Shown here: positions 17,807 to 26,722 of the stretch, in pieces
Layout: the number at the start of each line of letters is the position of its first letter
How positions within the stretch are numbered: position 1 is the first letter of the stretch
Origin: Thiosulfativibrio zosterae
GTDB taxonomy: Bacteria; Pseudomonadota; Gammaproteobacteria; Thiomicrospirales; Thiomicrospiraceae
Direction of reading: 5' to 3'
Assembly: GCF_011398155.1 (NCBI RefSeq)
Contig: NZ_AP021888.1
Span: 1,595,501 to 1,659,500, forward strand
Length of the DNA: 64,000 nt
Position numbers and translations under genes: made by a program
Notes under the pieces: generated by a model
Database searches by the model: none
Seen by the model: the letters and a program-made list of their open reading frames with translations, nothing else
Told to the model about the DNA's origin: nothing

Positions 17807-18985
17807 CTAATTTGCCAACCAAGTTGGCAGATGCTGTTTTAAGGTTTTGGTCAGGTTTTGCGGGGTTTGAGTTAAGAGGATTTCAAGGGGCGTTTCAGGG
17901 GGTAAGTGTTCGTGAATACTGTGCAAGGCTTTAAACATGGGCAAATCTTGTAAACTGGCTTCTAGTTTGCCACAAATCGCAACACAAGGCACATGATGGC
18001 GTTGCGCCATCAGTGCAATTTGCGCCGGTAATTTACCATATTGCGTTTGCTCATCTATCTTGCCTTCCGCGGTAAGTACACAATCAATTTTTTGTTCTTC
18101 AAATAAATTTTCCAGCGCCAGTAAATCCGCCAACAGTGTAAAACCTGAGACAAGCTTGGCATCTAAAAAACCCACAAATCCGCCGGCCATCCCACCGGCT
18201 GCGCCAGCACCGGGCAAGTTTCTGACCGATCTTTTAAACCTACGCTCCATCAAGTCCGCAAAGTGTTGCAAGCTGGTTTCTATCATCGAATACAAGGCTG
18301 GGGTCACCCCTTTTTGAGGGCCAAAAACTGCCGTTGCACCCAAGGGCCCTAATAAAGGATTGGTGACATCACAGGCAATCACCCACTCTATACTTTGCAG
18401 CCGTTCAAGGGTTATTTGCCCTTGAGGTTCAAAGCCAATCTTAGATAATTCGCTCAGTCCCTTAGGGCCTGGGCCTATCGACTGATTATGAGAATTGAGC
18501 ATTTGAAAACCCAAGGCCTGTAATGCACCCGCTCCGCCATCGTTGGTGGCACTGCCCCCAAGTCCTAACACAATTTTTTTAGCTCCCATTTCTATCGCTC
18601 TGACCAAAAGCTGGCCTGTGCCATAACTGGAGGCTTTAAGGGGATTGCGTTCATCTTGACTGAGCAAAGGCAAACCTGAAGCCTGAGCCATTTCAACAAT
18701 GGCTGTGCGACTGTCTGGCTGCCATGCAAAGGTTGCCGAAACCGCTTTACCAATGGGGTTTTGCACCTCCAGCGTTACCGATTGAGCCAAGCCCGCATAA
18801 AGCACGGCATCCACAAAACCCTCACCCCCATCCGACATCGGCCGTGACACCACTTGAATTGGCCACCCCATTTTTTTGACGACTTTTTCAACACTTTGGC
18901 AGATGGCAACCGCACTGAGCGACCCCTTAAAAGAATCAGGCGCAACTAAGAGCGTTTTGGGCACTTGGGGGTGGATAGGATTCAT
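17807..18985 (-). CDS. Glycerate 2-kinase (GlxK/GarK family)
   Basis: 392 residues, the usual length. Family motifs: LVAPDSFKGSLSA near residue 12, RPMSDGGEGFVDA, LPLLSQDERNP, and GLGGSATNDGGAGALQALG, the phosphate/nucleotide-binding glycine loop. Later GKIDEQTQYGKLP is diagnostic. It phosphorylates D-glycerate to 2-phosphoglycerate with ATP. It ends at the bidirectional terminator. The four genes above it on the same strand include glucosylglycerate phosphorylase, which releases glycerate, so this kinase probably returns that glycerate to glycolysis. The gap to the peptidase gene upstream is 33 bp. Confidence 0.92.
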   Translation of the reverse strand: MNPIHPQVPKTLLVAPDSFKGSLSAVAICQSVEKVVKKMGWPIQVVSRPMSDGGEGFVDAVLYAGLAQSVTLEVQNPIGKAVSATFAWQPDSRTAIVEMAQASGLPLLSQDERNPLKASSYGTGQLLVRAIEMGAKKIVLGLGGSATNDGGAGALQALGFQMLNSHNQSIGPGPKGLSELSKIGFEPQGQITLERLQSIEWVIACDVTNPLLGPLGATAVFGPQKGVTPALYSMIETSLQHFADLMERRFKRSVRNLPGAGAAGGMAGGFVGFLDAKLVSGFTLLADLLALENLFEEQKIDCVLTAEGKIDEQTQYGKLPAQIALMAQRHHVPCVAICGKLEASLQDLPMFKALHSIHEHLPPETPLEILLTQTPQNLTKTLKQHLPTWLAN

Positions 18986-19018
18986 GTGCTCAATGCCTCC
19001 GTGAATTTGGCCCCTGCC

Positions 19019-20116
19019 TTACTGACTGGCAGGCTTAGGCGCAGTAGGTGTGGGCGCGGTCTTCTTAAAGTTATCGGGTAGTTTTCCTGAGCTTTCAACC
19101 AGCTCATCAATAAAGCGCAGCTTGCCTTTAACGACTTCAGAAATGCTAAATGGGTAAGGGTCCATTAATCCCAAACTGCGATTTAGGGCCGTCATGACTT
19201 GTGCCACTTTACCCCATTCCGCAAACCAATCGTCAAAGTCGTTTTTCTTGGGTTCATAAACACTCAAACCATAACTGACGGCTGTTTCTAAAGTGTCTAC
19301 CATGTGCAAATAATGCGCCCAAGTTTCCGCCCAATCTTCGTGCGGATGACTGCCTGCATAGGGTGTGATAAAACGACTCATCCAACGGTTTTGCAGCCCC
19401 ATATCATAGTATTTTTTGAGTGCTTCACCATAATCGGCGCGTTCATCTCCAAAAACTTGTCTAAAGGCGTCATGTCTGCCTGGAATATCAATTAATCTAC
19501 ACCAAAAATAATGTCCAATTTCATGACGAAAGTGTCCTAATAATGTGCGATATTTTTCGCCCATTTGCTCTTTCATCACATGTAAAAAACCTTCATCGGC
19601 TTCGGCCACATTAATGGTGATTAAGCCTTGATAATGGCCGGATAATACATGTTCAATTTCGGATTTTGGGTTACTGCGTTTATCTTCAAGAAAATCAAAC
19701 TTCAAACCTTTAATCGAATCACCTCCCATGGGAGAAATCAATTTCAAGTCTAACAGTGCGGCCATCATACGGCGCTTAGCCATTTCGAGCAGACGCACGC
19801 GTTTTTTATTTTTTCGTAATTTTAAATCTGGCTCAGTTTGAGTCGTCCGACAGGACAAACAAACACTCGAGCCATCTTCATCAAAACTACTCACGACCCA
19901 GTTGCAAGCTGCTTCTTTGAAGCGATTCTTGCATATTTTCATCACATACTGATTTTTGCCCGAGTTTGAATGAGCATAAAACTGATAACCCTTGCGTAAT
20001 TCGCCACTCCACAAGGTTCTTGCAGAAGGGTCATAAACCAAATCTCTGGCACACTGATTACAGTACAGATTGTTAAAAAATACTTCTTGCCCACATTGAC
20101 AAAAAAAGCGTTTCAT
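19019..20116 (-). CDS. Putative zinc-binding metallopeptidase with N-terminal zinc ribbon
   Basis: 365 residues. The N terminus has zinc-ribbon cysteines (FFCQCGQEVFFNNLYCNQC), then a second CxxC at VCLSCRT. The peptidase motif is HEIGHYFW, with a downstream DERADYG and ETWAHYLH that can supply the third ligand. This matches the Peptidase_Mx-like family commonly encoded beside alpha-E and circularly permuted ATP-grasp proteins, as it is here. A proline-rich tail ends the protein. Substrate unknown. It lies 36 bp downstream of the alpha-E gene. Confidence 0.8.
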   Translation of the reverse strand: MKRFFCQCGQEVFFNNLYCNQCARDLVYDPSARTLWSGELRKGYQFYAHSNSGKNQYVMKICKNRFKEAACNWVVSSFDEDGSSVCLSCRTTQTEPDLKLRKNKKRVRLLEMAKRRMMAALLDLKLISPMGGDSIKGLKFDFLEDKRSNPKSEIEHVLSGHYQGLITINVAEADEGFLHVMKEQMGEKYRTLLGHFRHEIGHYFWCRLIDIPGRHDAFRQVFGDERADYGEALKKYYDMGLQNRWMSRFITPYAGSHPHEDWAETWAHYLHMVDTLETAVSYGLSVYEPKKNDFDDWFAEWGKVAQVMTALNRSLGLMDPYPFSISEVVKGKLRFIDELVESSGKLPDNFKKTAPTPTAPKPASQ

Positions 20117-20152
20117 TCGGGCATTATCCTTGTATTGCTTGCTTAATTAACA

Positions 20153-21097
20153 TTAAGCTGCGAGTTGTTTGGGGTTAAACCATATTTCATAAAATTTATT
20201 ATGTACCGTTGATAACGCCATTTGCAGTTCATCCAAATAGTCGTGTAAAGCAGTTGAACCCACCTCATAAACCGTGTCTTGGTCGATGTGCAAAACCAAA
20301 GCATCCAACTCTTCTTTAAGTTCGCTAGAATTGGGCAACTTGGACACCACCGAGCTGACAAAGTTAATGCAAAAACGCACCGAACGCGCAAACTCTTTGT
20401 CTTTCATTAAAAAGTCAACCACATGCTGGCCGGTGATTTCGGTTTGTACATTTTGACGATACATAAAATATGCACTGACAGATTTTAGCAAATTTGCCCA
20501 TAAAATACTGTCTGAAGGATATTCATCATCCACCACCGTTTCTTGCGACACGAAAAAACCGCCCACATCCAAAATACGCGAAGTCATGTCGGCACGCTCA
20601 ATGGCTGTGCCCAGCATAATGAAACGATAGGTGTTGTTTTGGCTCATGGTGCTGGTCATCATGCCGGTCCAAGACTGGCATCCTTTGATAATTTTGTCGA
20701 GCAAGGCATTGCGTTTACTGCGCGATTCAAAATCTTCTTTATTTTCTTTGACCATTAAATAAAGTTCGTTGATATGCACCCAAGCCTCTCTGGGTAAAAT
20801 ATCGCGTGTCGTGCGCATATTTTCACGCGCCCACCACAAAGAAGACAATAAAGAGGTACTGTTGTCACGATCACTGAGTAACATGCTCATGCAATTTTTT
20901 TCGGTTTTGGCTTCATAATGTGTGTCAAAAAACACCTCGTTACTGGTGATTTGCACCAAGGTATACCAGTTCAATTTGACCGCCTTAGGCAAGTCAAACA
21001 TCAACTGCGAAAACACTTTTGCTAAACGCGCCGTATTTTCAACGCGCTCAATGTAACGCGCTGACCAATATAATCTTTCTGCCACTTTAGAGAGCAT
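20153..21097 (-). CDS. Alpha-E domain protein
   Basis: About 314 residues from ATG 21097, chosen because AAGGGG lies upstream and the family begins MLSKVAERLYWSARYIERVENTARL. All-helical alpha-E (DUF403) protein, with REAWVHINELY and IERADMTSRILDVG as further family marks. Alpha-E proteins are nearly always paired with a circularly permuted ATP-grasp enzyme and are thought to act with it in making a peptide or amide product. The start overlaps the ATP-grasp stop by 11 bp, implying coupled translation. Confidence 0.85.
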   Translation of the reverse strand: MLSKVAERLYWSARYIERVENTARLAKVFSQLMFDLPKAVKLNWYTLVQITSNEVFFDTHYEAKTEKNCMSMLLSDRDNSTSLLSSLWWARENMRTTRDILPREAWVHINELYLMVKENKEDFESRSKRNALLDKIIKGCQSWTGMMTSTMSQNNTYRFIMLGTAIERADMTSRILDVGGFFVSQETVVDDEYPSDSILWANLLKSVSAYFMYRQNVQTEITGQHVVDFLMKDKEFARSVRFCINFVSSVVSKLPNSSELKEELDALVLHIDQDTVYEVGSTALHDYLDELQMALSTVHNKFYEIWFNPKQLAA

Positions 21098-22559
21098 GTT
21101 GTTCCCCTTCTGATCTTTCTGTTTTGACAATCCAAGTATCTTTACTGCCACCGCCTTGCGATGAATTAACCACCAAACTGCCTTTACGCAAAGCCACACG
21201 CGTCAAGCCGCCAGCGGTGACATAGGTTTTAGCGCCTTGCAAAATAAAGGGTCTTAAATCGACATGACGAGGGTCAAGTTCATCGTCACAGACGGTAGGC
21301 ACAGTGGATAGATTAAGCGTAGGTTGTGCGATGTAATTGCGTGGATTTTCTTGAATAAGACCTTTAAAGGTTTCTAATTCTTCTTCAGAGGCATGAGGAC
21401 CAATCAACAAACCATAACCGCCTGACTCGTTAGCGGGTTTCACCACCAACTCAGCCAAATGCTCTAACACATAAGCTCTGTCTTTAGGGTTACTGCACAA
21501 ATAGGTGGGTACATTCGGCACCAATGGCTCTTCATTTAAGTAAAAACGAATCATATCAGGCACATAGGCATAAACCACCTTATCGTCCGCCACTCCACAA
21601 CCGGGCGCATTGGCAATGGCCACATTGCCTGATTTCCAGGCGCGCATTAAACCTGGCACACCTAGAGTTGAATCTTCTCGAAACACTTCAGGGTCCATAA
21701 AAGCATCATCAATTCTGCGGTAAATGACATCCACTTTTTTCAACCCATCGATGTTACGCATATAAACACAATCGTCACCCAATACCACCAAATCACTACC
21801 TTCTACCAATTCAGCACCCATTTCGTGTGCCAAATAAGCGTGCTCGTAATAAGCCGAGTTATAAACGCCCGGTGTGAGAACAACAACTTCAGGAATTGGG
21901 TCGTCATTTGGTGATAAAGAACGCAACATAGACAGCAAGTTGGTGGGATATTGGTCAACCGGCATAATGTTCATGTCGTGAAAAACTTCTGGCATGACTT
22001 GTTTCATTACCGCACGGTTTTCTAACATATAGGAAACCCCTGAAGGCACGCGCAGATTGTCTTCTAAGACATACATAACACCATCTGCGCCTCGCACTAA
22101 GTCAGTTCCGCAAATACAAGCCCAAGAACCATGCTTGAGTTTCATGCCCACACACTCTGGACGATAGTCTTTAGACGAGGTAATCACATCTAGCGGCATA
22201 ATGCCTGCCTTAAAAATCTTTTGCTCGTTATACACATCTTCAATAAAGTGATTCAGTGCGCGCAAACGCTGTGTTAAGCCTTTAGAGGTTTGACTCCACT
22301 CTTTAACATCGATGGCTCTTGGGAAAACATCAAACGGCCACAGACGGTCAATATTGCCTTTGTCGCTGTAAACCGTAAAAGAAATCCCAAACTGCGCAAT
22401 AGTCGTATTGGCGTTCTTTTGCAATTCTTTAAAGTCTTTCGACTCTAGTTTGCTCATGTAGTCAAATAATTGTTCAGAAGCCAATCTTGGCTTGCCGTCT
22501 GCTTGAACCGATTCATCATAGATCCCTTCGGTGGGGTAATCTGCTAAAAGATGCGCCAT
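21087..22559 (-). CDS. Circularly permuted ATP-grasp protein
   Basis: About 490 residues from ATG 22559 (MAHLLADYPTEGIYDE). Family marks include FGISFTVYSDKGNIDRLWPFD, YVLEDNLRVPSGVSYMLENR, VVVLGDDCVYMRNIDGLKKVDVIYRRIDD and LVVKPANESGGYGLLIG (the ATP-binding lysine and glycine region). Predicted carboxylate-amine ligase; the product is unknown. The set of this gene with alpha-E and a zinc peptidase is widespread. Here it follows glucosylglycerate phosphorylase by 63 bp on the same strand, so the sets may share a transcript. Confidence 0.85.
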   Translation of the reverse strand: MAHLLADYPTEGIYDESVQADGKPRLASEQLFDYMSKLESKDFKELQKNANTTIAQFGISFTVYSDKGNIDRLWPFDVFPRAIDVKEWSQTSKGLTQRLRALNHFIEDVYNEQKIFKAGIMPLDVITSSKDYRPECVGMKLKHGSWACICGTDLVRGADGVMYVLEDNLRVPSGVSYMLENRAVMKQVMPEVFHDMNIMPVDQYPTNLLSMLRSLSPNDDPIPEVVVLTPGVYNSAYYEHAYLAHEMGAELVEGSDLVVLGDDCVYMRNIDGLKKVDVIYRRIDDAFMDPEVFREDSTLGVPGLMRAWKSGNVAIANAPGCGVADDKVVYAYVPDMIRFYLNEEPLVPNVPTYLCSNPKDRAYVLEHLAELVVKPANESGGYGLLIGPHASEEELETFKGLIQENPRNYIAQPTLNLSTVPTVCDDELDPRHVDLRPFILQGAKTYVTAGGLTRVALRKGSLVVNSSQGGGSKDTWIVKTERSEGEQHAL

Positions 22560-22622
22560 ACTTATTCTCTGCTTTGAAAAATAAAATTGTGAAATGTTTA
22601 AAAATATCAAAAACGGTTGTTG

Positions 22623-24392
22623 TTAATCAGTCATGGGTGCCCATAAGGCAGACACCCCATCAACGCTTTCTGGCATTAGCCATAAAGATTGATAAGGTTG
22701 TACCACCAGCTTTTCTTCGGCACTGCTGACACCCTGGTTGTCTAATAAATTAATCCAATAACTGAATCGTTCAATGCCGACGATTTGAGCAATATTGAGC
22801 AATTTAATATCCGGCGTTAAATTGTGAATTGTCAGCAACGGAAACCGTAAATTGGGACCATCACGCCACAAGGCAAAAAAATCTGCCCCCAAATCCAATA
22901 CCTGTTGCGGTGTATCTGGGTGGAATGCCAAATGTTTTTTGCGTCTTTGTAATATATTAATCAGTCTTTTCAGAACTTCAGCATTCGATGTTCGGCCACT
23001 TTCAATTAAAGCCTGCAAGTAATCATAATCCCAACGACGGCGATTAATCGATCGGGTGCGCCCAGTTTTTTCAACACCCTCTTTATCATTAGGCGTAGCG
23101 ATTAAACTGTGAATATAAAATGCGGGTATGCCTTGTAAAGACATCATAATCGTTTGTGAACAAATAAATCGTTCTACTTGCCATTGATCCGGTCCATTTG
23201 AGCTATGAGTTTCTCTAAAGGCGCTGAATAATGCAATATTTAATTCATAAGGGCTTTCTGTGCCATCGGGATTTGCCTTCATAGACACAAATCCACCCAA
23301 GCGATGCATACTGGTGACCAAATCCTCAATTTCTCGGGGCGGTAAAATGCCTTCTACTGGTCGCACCCCTATCCCATCATGCGAGGCGGTAAAGTTTAAA
23401 AAACTGCACCCTGGTGGTGGTGGGGCTAATTTAAGTGCCCAATCGGTTAAGTATTGTCCATCCCCACGATGTAATGCATGCAAAATTAACGGCGCTAAAG
23501 CAAATTGATACACCATATGTGCTTCATCTTGTTCGCCAAAATACGACAAATTTTCTTTGTGCGGCACATTGGTTTCGGTCAATAAAATGGTATTAGGATT
23601 TACCAATTCCATCACATCGCGAATCAGCTTAACCACTTCGTGAGTTTGCGGCAAGTGAATACAAGTGGTGCCCAATGTTTTCCATAAAAAAGCAATTGCA
23701 TCCAAACGGATGGTTTTGACACCTTTCTGCAGATAGAGCACCAAAACTTCTAGCATTTTGAGCAGCACTTGCGGATTTTTAAAGTTTAAATCTATCTGGT
23801 CTGCACTGAAAGTTGCCCACACCATTTTTCGACCACGATGGGTATAAGCCGGCACTAACAAAGGCGTATTACGGGGGCGCGTGACTTGAGAAACATCTTC
23901 GTCACCTTCCATTTCAATAAAAAACTCGTTATAGGGCGCCAAATTGGCTTTGTAATCCGTAAACCACAAACTTTCACGCGAGATGTGGTTAATAACCAAG
24001 TCAAACATGAGCTTGTAGTCTTGCCCTATGGACTCTATGTCTGGCCAATCGCCCAAATCTGGATTGACTTGGGTAAAATCAATCACCGAAAACCCATCAT
24101 CTGAACTATAAGGGAAAAATGGCAAAATATGCACATTATTGATGGCATTTTTAATGTATTTGTCTAAGAAATCTTTTAGGGTTTCGAGCGGTTTTTGACC
24201 TTCTTGTAAAAAAGTATCTCCGTAGGTAATCAGCATAACATCTTCATGTGACCACTTCGATTGTCGATGCATATTTTGCGCTATTTTTGGCAATAAAAAA
24301 CCCACTAGGTCAGTATAAACCCGAACGCCATCGCCCTTACCATAAATAGTGATTAATCGAGATTTTATTTGTTCAAATAGCGCATCATTCAT
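22623..24392 (-). CDS. GH13 subfamily 18 phosphorylase, probably glucosylglycerate phosphorylase
   Basis: 589 residues. GH13_18 sucrose-phosphorylase-like fold: HILPFFPYSSDDGFSVIDF near the N terminus, DLVINH (region I), KTIRLDAIAFLWK with the nucleophile Asp (region II), LLTETNVPH with the acid/base Glu (region III) and ASHDGIG (region IV, HD). Family members split sucrose, glucosylglycerol or glucosylglycerate with phosphate. The neighbours gpgS and the phosphoglycerate-type phosphatase make glucosylglycerate, so glucosylglycerate phosphorylase (giving glucose 1-phosphate and glycerate) is the best call. The glycerate kinase downstream supports it. Confidence 0.82.
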   Translation of the reverse strand: MNDALFEQIKSRLITIYGKGDGVRVYTDLVGFLLPKIAQNMHRQSKWSHEDVMLITYGDTFLQEGQKPLETLKDFLDKYIKNAINNVHILPFFPYSSDDGFSVIDFTQVNPDLGDWPDIESIGQDYKLMFDLVINHISRESLWFTDYKANLAPYNEFFIEMEGDEDVSQVTRPRNTPLLVPAYTHRGRKMVWATFSADQIDLNFKNPQVLLKMLEVLVLYLQKGVKTIRLDAIAFLWKTLGTTCIHLPQTHEVVKLIRDVMELVNPNTILLTETNVPHKENLSYFGEQDEAHMVYQFALAPLILHALHRGDGQYLTDWALKLAPPPPGCSFLNFTASHDGIGVRPVEGILPPREIEDLVTSMHRLGGFVSMKANPDGTESPYELNIALFSAFRETHSSNGPDQWQVERFICSQTIMMSLQGIPAFYIHSLIATPNDKEGVEKTGRTRSINRRRWDYDYLQALIESGRTSNAEVLKRLINILQRRKKHLAFHPDTPQQVLDLGADFFALWRDGPNLRFPLLTIHNLTPDIKLLNIAQIVGIERFSYWINLLDNQGVSSAEEKLVVQPYQSLWLMPESVDGVSALWAPMTD

Positions 24393-24447
24393 CGTTCTTT
24401 CCTACACTTTTAGGCGGCTTACAACCTGTCTAAAATTGAGCGGGCTT

Positions 24448-25662
24448 TTAAGGCTGATTATCCAACTCTACCGCTTCTTGGATTTGAGCCAAAATGTCTG
24501 GACAAGCACTGACCACTCGATTCCAATTCGCCATAAATGGAATCTCCCCTGGGTTATCCATAAAATCTTGACCCGCTTCTAAAATGTTTTGAGCAAACAA
24601 TTCAATCACCTGCTCCTCGGCGTGCAAATCCAACTTTAAGCCATTCATCTCCGCATCAAACGCATAAGACTCTAGTTGATCCAATGCGGTACGATAATAT
24701 TGCGCTCTAATGGTTCTTAAGGTTGCTGGCGAAAACTCATGCCCGCGCACCGCTAACTTGCGATACAAGGACTTCGCGATGTCTTGGCTCATACGCGACA
24801 GGCCGGCTTGTTTGTTGTCAAACGACACATCTTGGTGTTTGTGGTCATACACATCAGCAATATCCACTTGGCAAACTCGGCGATTAGAGTAGTTACGCAA
24901 AACCTCAGACATCACGCCTATTTCAAGCCCCCAATCCGAGGGGATGCGAATGTCTTGTAAACACTGCACATCCATCGCAAATTCACCGGCTAAGGGGTAA
25001 CGAAAACTGTCTAAATAACTCAAGAGCGTATCTTGCCCAACCACCCCTTTCAAAGCGCGCAATAAGGGTGTCACCAATAATCTTGAGGCCCTACCATTCA
25101 GTTTGCCATCGGCATAACGCGGATAAAAACCCTTGGCAAACACAAAATTAAAAGTGGGATGTGCCACCGGATAAATCAACCGTGCCAATAAACTGCGGTC
25201 ATAGGTAATCACATCACAATCGTGTAAGGCCACCGCTTCGACTTTGTCTGAAGCCAATAAATAGCCAAAACAATTCCAAACATTACTGCCTTTGCCGCGC
25301 TCCTTTGGCGCTAAATCCATTTCTCTCAGTTTTTCAGTAATGGCCTGCATTCTAGGCCCATCATTCCAAATAATTTTGAAGTCTTGCGGAAGGCCCGAGA
25401 AATACTCTTTGGCATAAGCAAACTGTTTGGCATCTGCTCTATCAAGCCCTATCACGATTTGCGTGAGATAAGGCACTTTTTTGAGCTCTTCAACAATATT
25501 GGCCAAAGCTGGCGCTTCTAACTCACTGAATAACGAGGGTAAAATTAAACCCAACGGCTTTTTTTGACCAAATTTAATTAACTCTTTTTCTAACTCTTCA
25601 ACGGGTCTATCCGTAATATTATGAAAAGTTGTAACATTGCCATTTTGAAAAAAATCACTCAT
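24448..25662 (-). CDS. gpgS: Glucosyl-3-phosphoglycerate synthase
   Basis: 404 residues, GT81 family. It transfers glucose from an NDP-glucose donor to 3-phosphoglycerate. Marks: LILPSLFSELEAPAL near residue 38, GKGSNVWNCFGYLL, the metal-binding ALHDCDVITYD (DxD), GEFAMDVQ and SDWGLEIGVMSE. The C-terminal His in DVYDHKHQ is a known metal ligand position. First step of glucosylglycerate synthesis, a compatible solute made under salt stress or nitrogen limitation. The phosphatase gene lies immediately upstream (63-bp gap) and the phosphorylase 55 bp downstream. Confidence 0.9.
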   Translation of the reverse strand: MSDFFQNGNVTTFHNITDRPVEELEKELIKFGQKKPLGLILPSLFSELEAPALANIVEELKKVPYLTQIVIGLDRADAKQFAYAKEYFSGLPQDFKIIWNDGPRMQAITEKLREMDLAPKERGKGSNVWNCFGYLLASDKVEAVALHDCDVITYDRSLLARLIYPVAHPTFNFVFAKGFYPRYADGKLNGRASRLLVTPLLRALKGVVGQDTLLSYLDSFRYPLAGEFAMDVQCLQDIRIPSDWGLEIGVMSEVLRNYSNRRVCQVDIADVYDHKHQDVSFDNKQAGLSRMSQDIAKSLYRKLAVRGHEFSPATLRTIRAQYYRTALDQLESYAFDAEMNGLKLDLHAEEQVIELFAQNILEAGQDFMDNPGEIPFMANWNRVVSACPDILAQIQEAVELDNQP

Positions 25663-25725
25663 TTACTCCCCCTTGAGTTTGCGTCTTGATGGTTTCAGGT
25701 GATTCACCAATTTAAAAAAAATAAA

Positions 25726-26517
25726 TTAACCTGCCTTGGCGTTAGCAGAAAATAATAAGGATTCAACCGCATTCACCCAGCCCATAGGCGCGGGATCTGA
25801 AGCATAGATGGCATTAGACACTTCTAACACACGACCACTCGCATTGGGTAAAACCACTGCAAAATCGGCATAATTAAGCATAGATAAGTCATTTTCACTG
25901 TCACCCAAAGCAATGGTTTGACAATGCTGACCACATGAAAAGTATTCTTTATTGACTAAAAAGTGCATTGCATCAGCTTTATCGTGATTACCCATCACAT
26001 GATAAAAGCGCCCGCCTTGCTTTAACACCAAATGTTCCGCCGCTAAAGCCTGCTTAAACAATTCTAAGTTTTCGGGCGAATCTTGCCATAAAATCGGCTC
26101 GGTCACTTCTCGCTCCATCGCCAGCACAGCATCATTAGAATGTAGACCGGTGTGCCCCATCACTTCTGAAACCGTCCAGTCCCCAAAACCTTCAAACTGC
26201 CAATGATAATGCTTACGCAAATGTTTGATATAAGAACGAATTTCAGCGTAGGGCTGACCAATGAGAATTTTATTTACACCAGTGCCTGTATTATTAAGCA
26301 CTTGCAAAACACCACCATTTTCGGCAATTAGAGGTAAAGGAAGTGATAATTTAGACTGCCAAGCCTCAAGCTCAGCTAGGGTTTTGCTAGAATTTAAAAT
26401 AACAGGAATATTGGCCGCTTTTAAGCGCGCCAAAATTGGACAGACTGCAGCGTAATCATAAGTATGATGATTTAACAAGGTTCCATCTAAATCGGTAAAT
26501 ATAATTAACTTGGACAT
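25726..26517 (-). CDS. gpgP: Glucosyl/mannosyl-3-phosphoglycerate phosphatase (HAD)
   Basis: 263 residues, HAD IIB type. Motif I FTDLDGTLLN, motif II NSSKTLAE, GRFYHVMGNHDKADA (Lys, motif III) and ALGDSENDLSML (motif IV). SLPLIAENGG is shared with mannosyl-3-phosphoglycerate phosphatases. Next to gpgS it should remove phosphate from glucosyl-3-phosphoglycerate to give glucosylglycerate. It is the first gene of the minus-strand run that continues to the glycerate kinase. Confidence 0.85.
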   Translation of the reverse strand: MSKLIIFTDLDGTLLNHHTYDYAAVCPILARLKAANIPVILNSSKTLAELEAWQSKLSLPLPLIAENGGVLQVLNNTGTGVNKILIGQPYAEIRSYIKHLRKHYHWQFEGFGDWTVSEVMGHTGLHSNDAVLAMEREVTEPILWQDSPENLELFKQALAAEHLVLKQGGRFYHVMGNHDKADAMHFLVNKEYFSCGQHCQTIALGDSENDLSMLNYADFAVVLPNASGRVLEVSNAIYASDPAPMGWVNAVESLLFSANAKAG

Positions 26518-26650
26518 CTTTGCGCACCAACCTTATAAACTACATAAGGCTTTTAAAGCTAAAGATAAACCAATAACTATATTTACATTACATTCATAAG
26601 GTTATTGACATTAGTTAAACTTTTTCAGCATTTAAAATGCAAAAATTGCA

Positions 26651-26680
26651 CCAAATTTAACCAGGCCTGGTTAAATTTGG
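26651..26680 (-). terminator. Perfect 30-bp palindrome downstream of the MFS gene
   Basis: Bases 26651-26680 are a perfect inverted repeat centred on CCAGGCCTGG (26661-26670) with AAATTT arms, followed on the minus strand by TGCAATTTTT. It lies 42 bp beyond the MFS stop and probably ends that transcript. Copy 4 of the dispersed palindrome. Confidence 0.75.
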
Positions 26681-26722
26681 ATGCTTTTTAAACAAAATAA
26701 ACTCGCAATTTCAAGTAATCGT

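Noticed and set aside
26648-26653. NtrC-like half site TGCACC upstream of gpgP
   Set aside because: It is the edge of the 30-bp palindrome and not placed upstream of a nitrogen gene with a -24/-12 element.
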